Assembly: GCF_910593845.1 (NCBI RefSeq)
Contig: NZ_CAJVAS010000014.1
Span: forward strand, 91,546-155,545
Reading direction: 5' to 3'
Length of the DNA stretch: 64,000 bases
DNA from: Paenibacillus solanacearum
Lineage (GTDB): Bacteria > Bacillota > Bacilli > Paenibacillales > NBRC-103111
Part shown: in pieces, positions 54,068 through 63,838 of the stretch
Layout of the letters: the number at the start of each line of letters is the position of its first letter
How positions within the stretch are numbered: position 1 is the stretch's first letter
Made by a program: the position numbers and the translations under genes
Notes under the pieces: model-generated
What the model saw: the letters and a program-made list of their open reading frames with translations, nothing else
Database searches by the model: none
What the model was told of the DNA's origin: nothing

Positions 54068-55831
54068 TTATACTTTTATCTGCTGCACCGACTCGCGCAG
54101 CTGGTGGGTCATCCCGCTCAGCTGTGCGGCCGAATCCGCGAAATACCGCACAATATCAAGCTGCTTGTCCGTCAGCTCCCCGATGTGCAGCGTCTGGTCC
54201 GAAGTCGACTTGGCGATGTCCGATATTTCGATCACCGTCGCGGATACTTCCTCCGAACCGGCGCTCATCTGCTCCGTCGCCGCGGAAATATCCTGAATCT
54301 GATCGGTAACGAGCCGGAACATCTCCACAACCTTCGCGAACGATGCCCGCGCCTCGCCGGATAAGCTCGCGCCGGTCTGAACCTCCGCCGCCCCGATCTC
54401 CATCGCCTCGCTGATGCGCTGCGATTCGCTCTGCACATTATGCAGCAAGGCGGCGATTTGCCGCGTCGAGCCGAAGGCGTCCTCGGCCAGCTTCCTGACT
54501 TCACCGGCAACGACGGCAAACCCTGCGCCGTGCTCACCCGCGCGCGCCGCTTCGATGGAGGCGTTGAGCGCCAGCAGCTTCGTCTGATTGGCGATCTCGG
54601 AGATCGCCGCCAAGGCGCCTTCAATTTCGCGCGAATATGCACGAAGCGAAGCGACGTGCTTGACCGCTTCCTCGGTGGCCGAAGAGATCGTCTCGATCTG
54701 GCGGTCCATCCGCTCGATCGTCCGCTGGCCCGCTTCTGCGTTGTCCAGCGCGTTCAAGGACGCGTCGGATACCGTCAACGACGCTTCGGAGATGCGCTGA
54801 ATCGTAACGGCCATTTCCTCCATCGACCGCGCGCTGTCTTCGGAGCTCGTGCGCTGCGCACGGGCGCCGTCGGCCACCTCATTGGCCGCCCGATTCACCC
54901 GGGTGTTCATTTCGAGCAGTTGACCGGCGTCCGTCGCGAACCGGTCGGATGAGACGACCAGTTGATCCGACATTTGCGCGATGTTGGACACCATCCGTCC
55001 GACAATCGCATTCAGCCTGACCGACATTTGGACGATGGCCGCATACATCGCCCCGATTTCGTCTTCCGACTTCACCGGGCGCTCGACCAGGATGCTGTTC
55101 GCTTTAGCGAACTCGCCGACCGCAATAAGCTCCGCTCCGGCTACGATCCGGCGCAGTGGCTCGAACGCGCGGAGCAGCACCCAGACGATCAAGCCGAGCC
55201 CCGCCAGCGTCATCACGATCATCAGCAAGTAATACGGGAGACTTCCCCGAATGACGCTGCTGGCAATGCTGCCGACGACTCCGGCTTCCGTATCGATGCC
55301 GATCACGCCCAGCACCGTCCCGTCCGCACGCTTGACGGGTGCATAGGAAGAAATATATTTGCCGTACTGCGGATTATCGATCAGATCCGAGCTCGCCGTT
55401 CGGCCGGCCAGCAGCGTTTCCACCGCTTTCGGAGGAATATCCGTCACCTCGTTGATCGGCGAAGCGGAATCCGAATCTTTCGGCTGACCATCGATCATGA
55501 TAAGCGGACGCTTGCTGTCGTCGATCCGCACGAAATAGACGTACAGGGCTCCGATTTGCGTGCGGTACCGGTCCAGCTCCTGGCGAATCGACCAGTACAA
55601 GTCATTCTCTTGCGGATTTTTCAAAAATTGATCCAAACGCGATGTGTCAAGCTGCTTGGAGTAGCTGTCGGCCATCCGTGTCCCGTAGCTCGTGATCACT
55701 TCGGCGGCCGCCGTTTTCGCGTTGCTGATTTGCATCCAAATATATCCTGCCGACAGCAGCAGGATCACCGCCATGACGACGGCGGCAATGCGCAGCGCCA
55801 ATCGCTGCTTGATTGTTGCGAACCAACTCAT
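54068..55831 (-). CDS. Methyl-accepting chemotaxis protein
   Basis: 587 residues from the ATG at 55831. Helix 1 (about 11-33) and helix 2 (about 195-220) bracket an extracellular Cache-like sensor domain with [12 protein letters not shown] and [25 protein letters not shown] region follows and then the signalling domain with the conserved hairpin tip ([20 protein letters not shown]). It reports an outside ligand to CheA/CheW. A TTG 12 bases earlier is an alternative start. No other chemotaxis gene is near. Confidence 0.93.
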   Translation of the reverse strand: MSWFATIKQRLALRIAAVVMAVILLLSAGYIWMQISNAKTAAAEVITSYGTRMADSYSKQLDTSRLDQFLKNPQENDLYWSIRQELDRYRTQIGALYVYFVRIDDSKRPLIMIDGQPKDSDSASPINEVTDIPPKAVETLLAGRTASSDLIDNPQYGKYISSYAPVKRADGTVLGVIGIDTEAGVVGSIASSVIRGSLPYYLLMIVMTLAGLGLIVWVLLRAFEPLRRIVAGAELIAVGEFAKANSILVERPVKSEDEIGAMYAAIVQMSVRLNAIVGRMVSNIAQMSDQLVVSSDRFATDAGQLLEMNTRVNRAANEVADGARAQRTSSEDSARSMEEMAVTIQRISEASLTVSDASLNALDNAEAGQRTIERMDRQIETISSATEEAVKHVASLRAYSREIEGALAAISEIANQTKLLALNASIEAARAGEHGAGFAVVAGEVRKLAEDAFGSTRQIAALLHNVQSESQRISEAMEIGAAEVQTGASLSGEARASFAKVVEMFRLVTDQIQDISAATEQMSAGSEEVSATVIEISDIAKSTSDQTLHIGELTDKQLDIVRYFADSAAQLSGMTHQLRESVQQIKV

Positions 55832-56134
55832 ACCTGGAATCAAGCCCCCTCTCTTCTCGTCCCTAATGATAGCATTCGATAGTTTTCGACACATTCTTCG
55901 AATTCCCTTCCTTTTCGCAAAAGAAGTTTCCAAAATTACCCGAATTTTTTATAAATTTTTCTTTAGATTTAGTGCTTTCGTCTTTTAGCAAATCTGTCAA
56001 AATCATTAGAATTTTTTTCGACAATTCCCCGGACTGCCTCAAGTACAGAGCGATTTTGGGTATGATGAAGAAAGAATGCATGCGGTCTCCTCCTGCATTA
56101 TCCAATGATAATCGAATGACCGAAGAGGGGTATT
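55832..56134. other. AT-rich divergent spacer between chemoreceptor and nos
   Basis: No gene is seen. A TATGAT -10-like hexamer lies about 75 bases before nos without a good -35; a long A/T-rich run near 55940-56020 may help promoter activity of both genes. Confidence 0.4.
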
Positions 56135-57223
56135 ATGGACTATAATCGAGAGCTTTACCAGAAAGCGACCGCTTTCATCGAAACCTGCTACCGGGAGCTC
56201 GGCCAAGAAGACGCAATCGCCAGCCGGCTGGACCGGATCACCTCGGAGATCGCGCAATGCGGGTATTACACGCATACCGCCGAAGAGCTCACTCACGGGG
56301 CCAAAATGGCCTGGCGCAACAGCAACCGCTGCATCGGCCGATTGTTCTGGCAATCGCTGGAGGTCACGGACGCCCGGCATCTGGATACCGAAGACGACAT
56401 CTTCGCTGCGCTGTTGAACCACCTCCGTACCGCGACCAACGACGGTAAAATCAAACCGGTCATTACCGTCTTCAAGCCGAAAATCGGCGGAGCGCAGCAA
56501 GTTCGCATCTGGAATCACCAGCTGCTCCGTTACGCAGGGTACGAGACGGATGGAGAGGTTATCGGAGATCCGGCCTCGCTGTCGTTCACCGGAATATGCG
56601 AAAAGCTGGGCTGGCAAGGCCGCCGAACCCCATTCGACGTGCTGCCGCTGGTCATCCAGACAAAGGAAAACGCCCCCCGGTGGTACAGCCTGCCTGAAGA
56701 CGCCGTGCCGGAAGTCGCAATTACTCATCCAGCGTACCCATCCTTCGCCGACTTGCAGCTGAAATGGTATGCCGTGCCTATTATTTCGGATATGATGCTC
56801 GAAATCGGAGGAATCGAATATACGGCAGCGCCTTTCAACGGCTGGTATATGGGGACGGAAATCGGAGCGCGAAACTTTGCGGACCCGTTCCGATATCACA
56901 TGCTGCCCAAGGTTGCGTCGCTGCTGGGGCTGGATACGGAGAGAAATGCCACGCTTTGGAAAGACAAAGCGCTGGTGGAGCTGAACATTGCCGTCCTCCA
57001 TTCGTTCAAGGCGGCCGGCGTGACGATCGTGGATCACCATACGGCAGCAGCGCAGCTGAAGCGCTTTGAAGAGAACGAACGGGAATCCGGGCGGGAGGTT
57101 ACCGGAGACTGGACATGGCTTATTCCGCCGCTGTCTCCCGCGGCGACGCATATTTTTCACAGATCGTATAACAACGCTCAGCTTTCGCCTGCCTTTGCGT
57201 ATCAAGGCAAGCCTTACGAGTAG
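56135..57223 (+). CDS. nos: Bacterial nitric oxide synthase oxygenase
   Basis: 362 residues, GAGGGG about five bases before the ATG. Heme-thiolate ligand Cys66 in [10 protein letters not shown], and arginine-binding Glu242 in [13 protein letters not shown], along with [13 protein letters not shown] and [12 protein letters not shown], identify the NOS oxygenase domain. As in Bacillus NOS there is no reductase domain, so it must use cellular flavodoxin or a reductase. It makes NO and citrulline from arginine. An NO-sensing H-NOX operon is 15 kb away. Confidence 0.96.
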   Translation: MDYNRELYQKATAFIETCYRELGQEDAIASRLDRITSEIAQCGYYTHTAEELTHGAKMAWRNSNRCIGRLFWQSLEVTDARHLDTEDDIFAALLNHLRTATNDGKIKPVITVFKPKIGGAQQVRIWNHQLLRYAGYETDGEVIGDPASLSFTGICEKLGWQGRRTPFDVLPLVIQTKENAPRWYSLPEDAVPEVAITHPAYPSFADLQLKWYAVPIISDMMLEIGGIEYTAAPFNGWYMGTEIGARNFADPFRYHMLPKVASLLGLDTERNATLWKDKALVELNIAVLHSFKAAGVTIVDHHTAAAQLKRFEENERESGREVTGDWTWLIPPLSPAATHIFHRSYNNAQLSPAFAYQGKPYE

Positions 57224-57253
57224 CGAGGCGTAGCGGTGAAGACGGGATAGGAC

Positions 57254-57281
57254 AGACCGCCGGGCTCAATCCCGGCGGTCT
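57254..57281. terminator. Hairpin between nos and Bcr/CflA-type gene
   Basis: AGACCGCCGGG and CCCGGCGGTCT arms around six bases; overlaps the end of the MFS coding sequence. No strong T-run. Confidence 0.6.
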
Positions 57282-58516
57282 CTTGCTGTCCGTGCCGATC
57301 TGCCCCTGGCCAGCAGTACATAGCACAGCACGGCGCCCGTCTCCGCGACGGCGATCACAATGCCCATCGGCACGGCCGTGCCGCTGCCGCCCAGTCCGAC
57401 CAGCGGGCTGACGATGCCCCCGATAATGAAGGACAGCAGGCCAAGCAGCGCCGAAGCGCTGCCCGCCGCGCTGCCGTACTTTTGCAGCGCCAGCGACGTC
57501 CCCGACGTCGAGACGATCCCGACGCTGGAGACGACTAGGAACAGTGAAGGCAGAATGAACGGCAGCCCCGCTCCTGCGACAATGGCTGCAAGCAGGCATA
57601 GGCCCCCGGCAAACGCGATGCCGAGGCCGCATGTCAGCAGCCGGATCTCGCCCGCCTTCCCCGCCAGCCGGCCCGTGATTTGACCCGCGGCGATAATGCC
57701 GAGACCGTTCACGGCGAAGATGACGCTGAATTCTTGCGGCGATACGCCGAAAATGTCCTGCAGCACGAACGGCGATCCGGCAATATACGCGAACATGCCC
57801 GCCGTGACGAGGCCCTGCGCCAGCGCGAAGCCGATAAAGCTGCGGTCGCCCGCCAGCTTGCCAAACGTCGTGAGCGTATTGCGGAAGCCGCCGGCGGAAC
57901 GGCGATTCGAAGGCAGCGTCTCGGGGAGGCCGAACCATACCGCAGCCAGCATGGCGGCGCCGATGCAGCACAGCACGACGAACACGCCCCGCCACGACGT
58001 CCACTGCAGCAGCTGTCCGCCGAAGATCGGCGCGAGAATCGGCGCCGCCCCGTTCACCAGCATCAGGAGCGAGAAAAACCGGGTCAGCTCCGGGCCGGAA
58101 TACAAGTCCCGCACAATGGCCCGTGACAGCACGATGCCCGCGGCTCCTGCCAGCCCTTGAATGAAGCGCAGCGCGATGAATACCCACACGTTCGGGCTGA
58201 ACGCGCACAACAGCGAGGCGGCTGTATAAACGATGAGCCCGATGAACAGGGGAAAGCGCCGCCCCCGCACGTCGCTGACCGGGCCGCTCAACAACTGGCC
58301 GAGAGCAAGGCCAAGCAGGCAAAAGGTCAGGCTCAGCTGCGCCTGCGACGTGCCCGTGTGCAGATCGCCCGCCAGCGCGGGCAGTGCCGGGAGATACATA
58401 TCGAGCGACAGCGGGCCGAACGCCGACAGCATCCCCAGCACGATGACCAGCTGTACCCGCCGCGAGCGGACCGGTGCCCCGGAGGCTTGTTCCCGTGCAT
58501 CATATCGTTGGTTCAT
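57266..58516 (-). CDS. Bcr/CflA family multidrug MFS transporter
   Basis: 416 residues; ATG at 58516 or 58525. Twelve helices. The N-terminal LGMLSAFGPLSLDMYLPALPAL is the Bcr/CflA signature, and motif A is GPVSDVRGRR. It expels drugs such as bicyclomycin or chloramphenicol in relatives. Single-gene unit converging on nos. Confidence 0.92.
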   Translation of the reverse strand: MNQRYDAREQASGAPVRSRRVQLVIVLGMLSAFGPLSLDMYLPALPALAGDLHTGTSQAQLSLTFCLLGLALGQLLSGPVSDVRGRRFPLFIGLIVYTAASLLCAFSPNVWVFIALRFIQGLAGAAGIVLSRAIVRDLYSGPELTRFFSLLMLVNGAAPILAPIFGGQLLQWTSWRGVFVVLCCIGAAMLAAVWFGLPETLPSNRRSAGGFRNTLTTFGKLAGDRSFIGFALAQGLVTAGMFAYIAGSPFVLQDIFGVSPQEFSVIFAVNGLGIIAAGQITGRLAGKAGEIRLLTCGLGIAFAGGLCLLAAIVAGAGLPFILPSLFLVVSSVGIVSTSGTSLALQKYGSAAGSASALLGLLSFIIGGIVSPLVGLGGSGTAVPMGIVIAVAETGAVLCYVLLARGRSARTARDRRD

Positions 58517-58731
58517 GGCGGTCATCCTAGCCTTTCTATATATAGATTAAGAATCAAAATTTCACTTTAAAAAAGTGAGTATACTGCCGATCGATCATGT
58601 TGTCAATCGCCGTCTCCCCGCTTCGCGCTCCGCCTGTCTCCCTCGTCTAACAGGCGCAAACAGCGCAAACAGGCTGTCTGTAACCAGACAGCCCTGTACG
58701 TCTCGAATCGTATGAAATGCCGCCGAACGCC

Positions 58732-59658
58732 TCACATCGTATCGACGAAACGCTCCAATTCATTGGCAACGGCGTAAAGATTCGCCCTGTTCTCGAACTC
58801 GCTTCTCGATTCCGGCAGCGGAAGCTTCTTATGGTACTCCCGAATGCCGCGGAGCACTTCGCTGAACTCGTCCTTGCAATCGCGGTTTTGCAAATGCAGG
58901 CTCAGCTGCTCGACGAAATCGCCGATTCGGATGCCTTGATCGATCTTCGCGTTGATAAGCGAGATCGCCGGGAGCATCCGCTCCAAAATTTCATACTGCT
59001 TCCGCTTTCGTTCAAAATTCTGCTCGTACGAATTGCTTTTGCGAAACCCGTTGTTTTCCATGTCCAGCAGCACAAGACGTTTGGCCTGCTGCAGCACATC
59101 CCCCAGCAGCAGCAGCTCCTTCCCGTCCCAGAGCGTAATTCCTTCCTTTAAATAAAGCGCAATCTCGTGAAGAATGGCGGAAATGAGCCGATCAACCTCT
59201 TCCTTGCAGCGGTACAGCTCCTTGTCGATACTGGGCATGTACCAGTTGACCAGAAGCGCCACGCCCAGACCGATGGCAATAACGAACAATTCATTGGCGA
59301 AAAAAGCAAAATCCGCCGCTCGGTGCATATAGACATGCATCACGATGACCGAGCTGCTCGCGATCCCTTCCTGAATCCGCAAACGAACGCACAGCGGTAT
59401 GAACAGCAGCAAATAGACGAGAAATGCATACGGATGATAGCCCATCAACTGAAACAACACGGTGGAAGCGGCCAAGCCGGCCAGGCAGGCGAACATGCGG
59501 CTGACGACGGCGTGAACGGACTGCTTGCGCGATTTTTGAATACACAGCAGCGTTAGTATGCCCGCCGACGAATAATATTCCAGCTGAAGCATTTGCGCCA
59601 GCAGGACGGAGATGCTGACGCCGACGGCGGTTTTGATCGTCCGGAATCCAATCTTCAT
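58732..59658 (-). CDS. Aromatic acid exporter family (ArAE_1 / DUF939) membrane protein
   Basis: 308 residues from the ATG at 59658 (GGGTGA five bases upstream). The N-terminal half has about five membrane helices with IGFRTIKTAVGVSISVLLAQ and ILTLLCIQKSRKQSVHAVV typical of the family. The C-terminal half is a cytoplasmic helical domain. Gram-positive members are poorly known; export of aromatic acids is suggested by distant relatives. A good promoter lies upstream. Confidence 0.88.
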   Translation of the reverse strand: MKIGFRTIKTAVGVSISVLLAQMLQLEYYSSAGILTLLCIQKSRKQSVHAVVSRMFACLAGLAASTVLFQLMGYHPYAFLVYLLLFIPLCVRLRIQEGIASSSVIVMHVYMHRAADFAFFANELFVIAIGLGVALLVNWYMPSIDKELYRCKEEVDRLISAILHEIALYLKEGITLWDGKELLLLGDVLQQAKRLVLLDMENNGFRKSNSYEQNFERKRKQYEILERMLPAISLINAKIDQGIRIGDFVEQLSLHLQNRDCKDEFSEVLRGIREYHKKLPLPESRSEFENRANLYAVANELERFVDTM

Positions 59659-60012
59659 CGCATTCACCCGCTTATGTTTTTGGGCTTCATTGTACAACGG
59701 GGCGACAATAATGTAAATATAGTTAACATTTTATTGCGATAAATAGTTTTGATAGGGATGAAAACTAAATGTTAATGTAATCTTAAATTACATATGTCTG
59801 ACGTAAGAATGATGATGTAGAACGAGAAACCGAAATCCTAGAATAATATGTCCAATCGGCTGCAAAACATCCCAAGCAAGCGGCATCCCTTCCATTTGTT
59901 CGCGCCAACGAAGCGCACATGAATCCGCCCGGCGGCTGTCGCCGCAGACAGCCTGGCGGCAAATGGTGTATAATGGGAATCATATTGCGGCATACAAGGG
60001 GGAATCGTCTCG
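59659..60012. other. Intergenic region with promoter and inverted repeats
   Basis: No gene seen. It holds the ArAE promoter, a 9-bp inverted repeat TTAACATTT/AAATGTTAA (59723-59731 and 59767-59775), a smaller TGTAAT/ATTACA pair, and a TATAAT -10 at 59969-59974 for the small membrane protein. Confidence 0.6.
59689..59717 (-). promoter_or_regulatory. Promoter of the ArAE-type gene
   Basis: On the minus strand TTTACA (59712-59717) and TACAAT (59689-59694) with a 17-base spacer, just upstream of the inverted repeat. Confidence 0.75.
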
Positions 60013-60198
60013 ATGTCGGAAGATACGAACAAGCAAATTCTCGAGGAGCTGCGAGCTATCCATCGAAAATTGGATGCGATGGACTCGCCTAGAGGCCTAT
60101 CGACTCCGCTGAAATTTATAGCTGTCGTGCTGGGCATTACCATCGTTGGCCCGCTGTTGCTGATCGTGGTCGGCCTCATCTCCAGATTTGTATCATAA
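60013..60198 (+). CDS. Small membrane protein, 61 residues
   Basis: A GGGGGAA ribosome site precedes the ATG, and a TATAAT box lies 38 bases upstream. Residues 1-30 are a charged helix and 33-58 form one membrane helix (FIAVVLGITIVGPLLLIVVG). A terminator follows. Resembles small uncharacterised Paenibacillus membrane proteins. Function unknown. Confidence 0.7.
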   Translation: MSEDTNKQILEELRAIHRKLDAMDSPRGLSTPLKFIAVVLGITIVGPLLLIVVGLISRFVS

Positions 60199-60217
60199 AA
60201 CTTCTGATCTTATAAAC

Positions 60218-60252
60218 GCAGAGAAACGGAGCCCTGTCGGCTCCTTTTCTGC
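60218..60252 (+). terminator. Terminator after the small membrane protein
   Basis: GCAGA/TCTGC, AAA/TTT and GGAGCC/GGCTCC arms pair around CTGTC between converging genes. Confidence 0.7.
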
Positions 60253-60441
60253 TTATCGGCATAGGCCGCCCGCTCCCTTGAGCGGGATGCATAGATCCAT
60301 TTCAAACGCCCGTTCTTGCCCGTTCACTCTTTCGCTGTATTCGGCGATGCTTTCGAAGAAGTATTCGTACGTGTAACCCGAGGTTTGCTTCTCCCATCCT
60401 TCATTCCATACAAAAAGACGCCCGGCGCTGAATCCGGACAT
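60253..60441 (-). CDS. Short protein resembling the end of a GyrI-like effector-binding domain
   Basis: 62 residues; AAGG six bases before the ATG, eight bases after the SLH gene. The pattern WNEGWEKQTSGYTYEYFFE followed by ERAFEMDLCIPLK resembles the C-terminal 50 residues of AraC/GyrI effector-binding domains, which are about 150 residues. It may be a remnant of a larger gene or a very small independent protein. Confidence 0.4.
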   Translation of the reverse strand: MSGFSAGRLFVWNEGWEKQTSGYTYEYFFESIAEYSERVNGQERAFEMDLCIPLKGAGGLCR

Positions 60442-60449
60442 CTTCGGCC

Positions 60450-63400
60450 TTATAAGCCCATGAGCGTAACGATGATTGGATCGATCGGATAAACCGTAGA
60501 AGAAATTTCGTAAGTCAAACCGTTAATCGTCACGCTGGACTGGGTCTGCGAAGCATTCTTGGCATCGTCAAGCGAAAAGTATAAGTATGAAGTGCCGCTC
60601 GCGGCATCTTTGTACAAGCCGGAGGCTACGTGGGCGGAGTCGTCCTTGCGAGAAACTCCGGCATGGTGATAATCGATGACTCCCGGCAGCGTATTGCCAG
60701 ATGCTGAATCGCCGATCGTCACGAGCAGGCTATCCGCGTCGCGAGCACCCAGAAGAATAATCAGCAATCTCCCGTCGCTGAGTCGAGGAACGTTTCCATA
60801 TACCACTCCGGTTTTGGAGTTGAACAGCCGCGCGCCAGTTACCGTTAATTTAGGCGCCGTCCGCACCTGGATCACGGCCGGTGCGGAATATCCTGCCTCG
60901 TTGAACGCCTTCACTACCATTTGGTACAAGGTACCGGGAGTCAATCCGGCAATATCCATGCTCGTCGATGATGTATTTGCCAGAAACACGCCATCCCGGT
61001 AAACCGCATAGGTTACCGTCCCCTGTGCATTCGCCGGAGCGGCCCAGTTCAAGGTAACCGACGTCGTGCGATCCGAATATGCAAGATTCGTTACCGATCC
61101 CGGAGCTGCGAGGGCAGCCGCTTGGGTCATAACCGCGATGGCGTCGGAGAACGCCCCCGCATGACCGGCTGCATCGAATGCCCGAACCTTGAACGAATAG
61201 GCCGTAGCGGGCGATAAGCCGAATACCGTCGCGCTTTCCGAGCTTACATCGCGATACTTCACATCGTTTACGTACACACTGTAGCCGACCGTGGCCACAT
61301 TATCCTTCGCCGCATTCCAGGCCAGCGCTACTTGGTCCTCCAGCACAGTCAGCGCGCGCAAGCCCGTCACTTGATCCGGCGCTTCCGTATCCGGCGTTTC
61401 TTTCGGCGGTTTGCTAAGCGCCTTGACCGTCAGGACGAACGTTTTCGTCATCGCGTATTTGTGATCCAAGCGGGATAATGTCGCGGTGAGCGTCACGATT
61501 TCGTCGGGACGGCCTGCCGCCGGCCGATTGACGGTTCCGTCGTTTTGGATAAATGCCGGTTTGTCCGAAGCCCAGGAGACGGCGGTCTGCGCGGACCCCT
61601 CCGTTTTCAAACCGACGTTCCCGGTAATCGACGAAGCGTCGTCGCCGCTGGCATAACCGATTTCAAGCTGCGCTACATCCTGATACAATATGATTTCGTG
61701 TCGTGCTCGATCAAGAACGTGCAAATTCGAAATATCGGTATCCTTGACGTTGTACAAGGATCTTGCCGCTTCCAGCTGTGCTGCCGCTTCGTTGATCTTC
61801 TTCTCCGTTTCCACGGCATATTGCTTGATCTCGCCGATGGCCTCGATGGCCTCTTCGATTGCCTTGATCGCCACAGCTTTCACGTCGGCCTTGACTTCGT
61901 CGTCAATCGCCACCGTGCCGCTTCCCGAATTCGCGGGAAGCTTGGCGATCGCTTCCGCGTCGCCCTTCACCACGACGGGGCTATCGAGACGCAAGCTTTG
62001 AATGGCAGCCCCTGCGCCGATGTTCAGTACGGTTCCGGTCGCCGCGCTATCCACTGTTACGCTGTTCACGGCTCCCTGCCCACTGATCCCCACCGTCGTA
62101 TTCGTTCCCGATACTTGGACCGAAGACAGCGACGTCCCTGTACCGGCAACAATCGTCGAATTGGCTCTTATCGATAAAACTTTCACGAGGGTTTTCAGCG
62201 GATTTCCTGCAGATGGAGGCGCCAGTTCGACGCTGGAACCCGGCGCGTCGACAGAAACCTCGGTATCGATGTTCCCCCTCAGCGTCAGCGTCTTTCCGGC
62301 CGCAGCGGAGGATAGCTTAATCATGCCCAGCTTGCCGGTAAGCGAAGACGATTCCAACACCGCTTGGGACTGAACTTCCGTCGTCTCCACCTCCGTACCG
62401 TTTCTCGTTTCAATGCGGACGTTCCTCCCGCCGTTGTTCACGGCATTCACTCTTAATTGCTTAACGACGGTTTGCATCAGCTTAACCGAATGTTCGTCGC
62501 CAGACCGCACCTCAAGGCTGGATTGCGGACCCATCACAATATTTTGCAGGGAAACCGTCCCGTCCGGGCCCGGGTCAACCGTCAATGTCCCCGTTATCGT
62601 CGTGGGATTGCCGCTATCTTGAGGGCCGTATACGCCGGATTCCCCGATCGTTACGTCGTCCAGCACCGTGCCGCTCGCCAGCAGCTCCGCAACGGAAACA
62701 ATCGGAGCGGCTGCGCCTTCGTCGTCGTTACCGGCGCGATCCGGCTCGCTTTCGCTTCCAGTGCTCGCGTCCGCAGCGGCGCTGCCGGACGCCGCTGACG
62801 GTTCTTCGGCCGGCTGCGGCACAGATACCGGCTGCGCCGCAAGCCCTTCCGCCTTGTTCACATATTCCGAATAACTCGTCTTGAACGCGTAAGCCAGACG
62901 CGCAAGCGCCTGCCGCTCGGCATGAGCCTTGGGGTTGAACCGCACACGGCCGTCCGTATCCTGCATGCCGTCGATGAACCCGATGCTCAGCGCGAGCGCT
63001 ACGTAAGGCCGGGCCCATTCCGAAATATCCGGCCAGTCGGCCACTTCTGCTTGGCTCGAGAACGACTTAGCCACGCCTTCCAGACCGAGGGCGCGAATGA
63101 ACAATACGACCAATTGTTCCCGCGTCACGCCGGCATCGGGGGAAAAGGCCGTGTCCGAAGAACCTTGCGTAATGCCCGCTCCGGCCAAAGCGCCGATATA
63201 ACCGCTGTACCAGCTTGACGGGTCGACGTCACGGAACGCACGGACCTTGGCGGCATCTTCCTTTAAACCCATCGTCAGAGCGATTGTCTTCGCTAACTCG
63301 GCGCGAGTCATCGTTTTGAAGGGCCGAAAGGTATGATCTTCATATCCCGATATAATGTCTGCGTCAGCCAAGCTCGTAATCTCCGTTCGCGCGTACGAGT

Positions 63401-63521
63401 CTTCAATGTCTTGGAAACGGACATCGGCTCCTTGCGTCAACGCCGGCGCCATGGCGCTCAACAGAACCGACGAAGCGAGGACAGCCCCGATCTTGCGGCG
63501 GCTTTTTTGGAACAGCTTCAA
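60450..63521 (-). CDS. Surface protein with three SLH domains, beta-repeat region and two FN3 domains
   Basis: 1023 residues with a TTG start, GGGAGAG eight bases upstream. A signal peptide (1-31) is followed by three S-layer homology domains (about 34-76, 93-138, 155-205), which bind pyruvylated cell-wall polymer. A Ser/Glu/Pro-rich linker (215-270) leads to a beta-rich repeat region (275-520) with Val/Thr/Ser strands like a beta helix, a charged helical stretch (about 530-585), an Ig-like domain (about 595-705) and two fibronectin type III domains (712-800, 805-895). The C-terminus is of unknown type. No catalytic motif is clear. It is probably a cell-surface adhesin or structural protein. 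Confidence 0.88.
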   Translation of the reverse strand: MKLFQKSRRKIGAVLASSVLLSAMAPALTQGADVRFQDIEDSYARTEITSLADADIISGYEDHTFRPFKTMTRAELAKTIALTMGLKEDAAKVRAFRDVDPSSWYSGYIGALAGAGITQGSSDTAFSPDAGVTREQLVVLFIRALGLEGVAKSFSSQAEVADWPDISEWARPYVALALSIGFIDGMQDTDGRVRFNPKAHAERQALARLAYAFKTSYSEYVNKAEGLAAQPVSVPQPAEEPSAASGSAAADASTGSESEPDRAGNDDEGAAAPIVSVAELLASGTVLDDVTIGESGVYGPQDSGNPTTITGTLTVDPGPDGTVSLQNIVMGPQSSLEVRSGDEHSVKLMQTVVKQLRVNAVNNGGRNVRIETRNGTEVETTEVQSQAVLESSSLTGKLGMIKLSSAAAGKTLTLRGNIDTEVSVDAPGSSVELAPPSAGNPLKTLVKVLSIRANSTIVAGTGTSLSSVQVSGTNTTVGISGQGAVNSVTVDSAATGTVLNIGAGAAIQSLRLDSPVVVKGDAEAIAKLPANSGSGTVAIDDEVKADVKAVAIKAIEEAIEAIGEIKQYAVETEKKINEAAAQLEAARSLYNVKDTDISNLHVLDRARHEIILYQDVAQLEIGYASGDDASSITGNVGLKTEGSAQTAVSWASDKPAFIQNDGTVNRPAAGRPDEIVTLTATLSRLDHKYAMTKTFVLTVKALSKPPKETPDTEAPDQVTGLRALTVLEDQVALAWNAAKDNVATVGYSVYVNDVKYRDVSSESATVFGLSPATAYSFKVRAFDAAGHAGAFSDAIAVMTQAAALAAPGSVTNLAYSDRTTSVTLNWAAPANAQGTVTYAVYRDGVFLANTSSTSMDIAGLTPGTLYQMVVKAFNEAGYSAPAVIQVRTAPKLTVTGARLFNSKTGVVYGNVPRLSDGRLLIILLGARDADSLLVTIGDSASGNTLPGVIDYHHAGVSRKDDSAHVASGLYKDAASGTSYLYFSLDDAKNASQTQSSVTINGLTYEISSTVYPIDPIIVTLMGL

Positions 63522-63621
63522 CCCACATCTCTCCCGTATATGTCTATTTATATTACGATTGTCCTATGAATCTCCAAAGGTCGCAGGAATAAATACCCTC
63601 TTTTCATAGAGGACGAATAAG

Positions 63622-63650
63622 ATTATATACCTGGATGGAGACGTAATCCA
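63622..63650 (-). promoter_or_regulatory. Possible promoter of the SLH gene
   Basis: On the minus strand TGGATT (63645-63650) and TATAAT (63622-63627) are 17 bases apart, about 100 bases before the start codon. The -35 is poor. Confidence 0.4.
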
Positions 63651-63740
63651 TATAAAAATGGAAATCTCTCAAAAAAATACAAATCTTCTTTCGAAGCGCC
63701 GTTTGCTTTCGCGCTAGCTGCAACGAACGATGGGTCGCTA

Positions 63741-63809
63741 GAGTGAAGGGCTGAAACTTTCAGCCCCTCCTCATCAAACCGTACGTGAGGTTTTCCCTCA
63801 TACGGCTTT
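63741..63809 (-). mobile_element. 3' end of a group II intron (domains V and VI)
   Basis: On the minus strand 63809-63776 folds as domain V: an AGC-containing stem GCCGTATGAGG, a GAAA tetraloop and ACCTCACGTACGG, the most conserved intron part. Domain VI follows as a GGGCTGAAA/TTTCAGCCC hairpin (63769-63741). The exact 3' splice site just past it cannot be fixed by eye. Confidence 0.85.
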
Positions 63810-63838
63810 CCGATGTTCGTCTTTCATGTGCATGCAGA

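Noticed and set aside
57120..58322. 400-residue minus-strand frame
   Set aside because: Out of frame over the Bcr/CflA transporter; Arg/Ala-rich shadow sequence.
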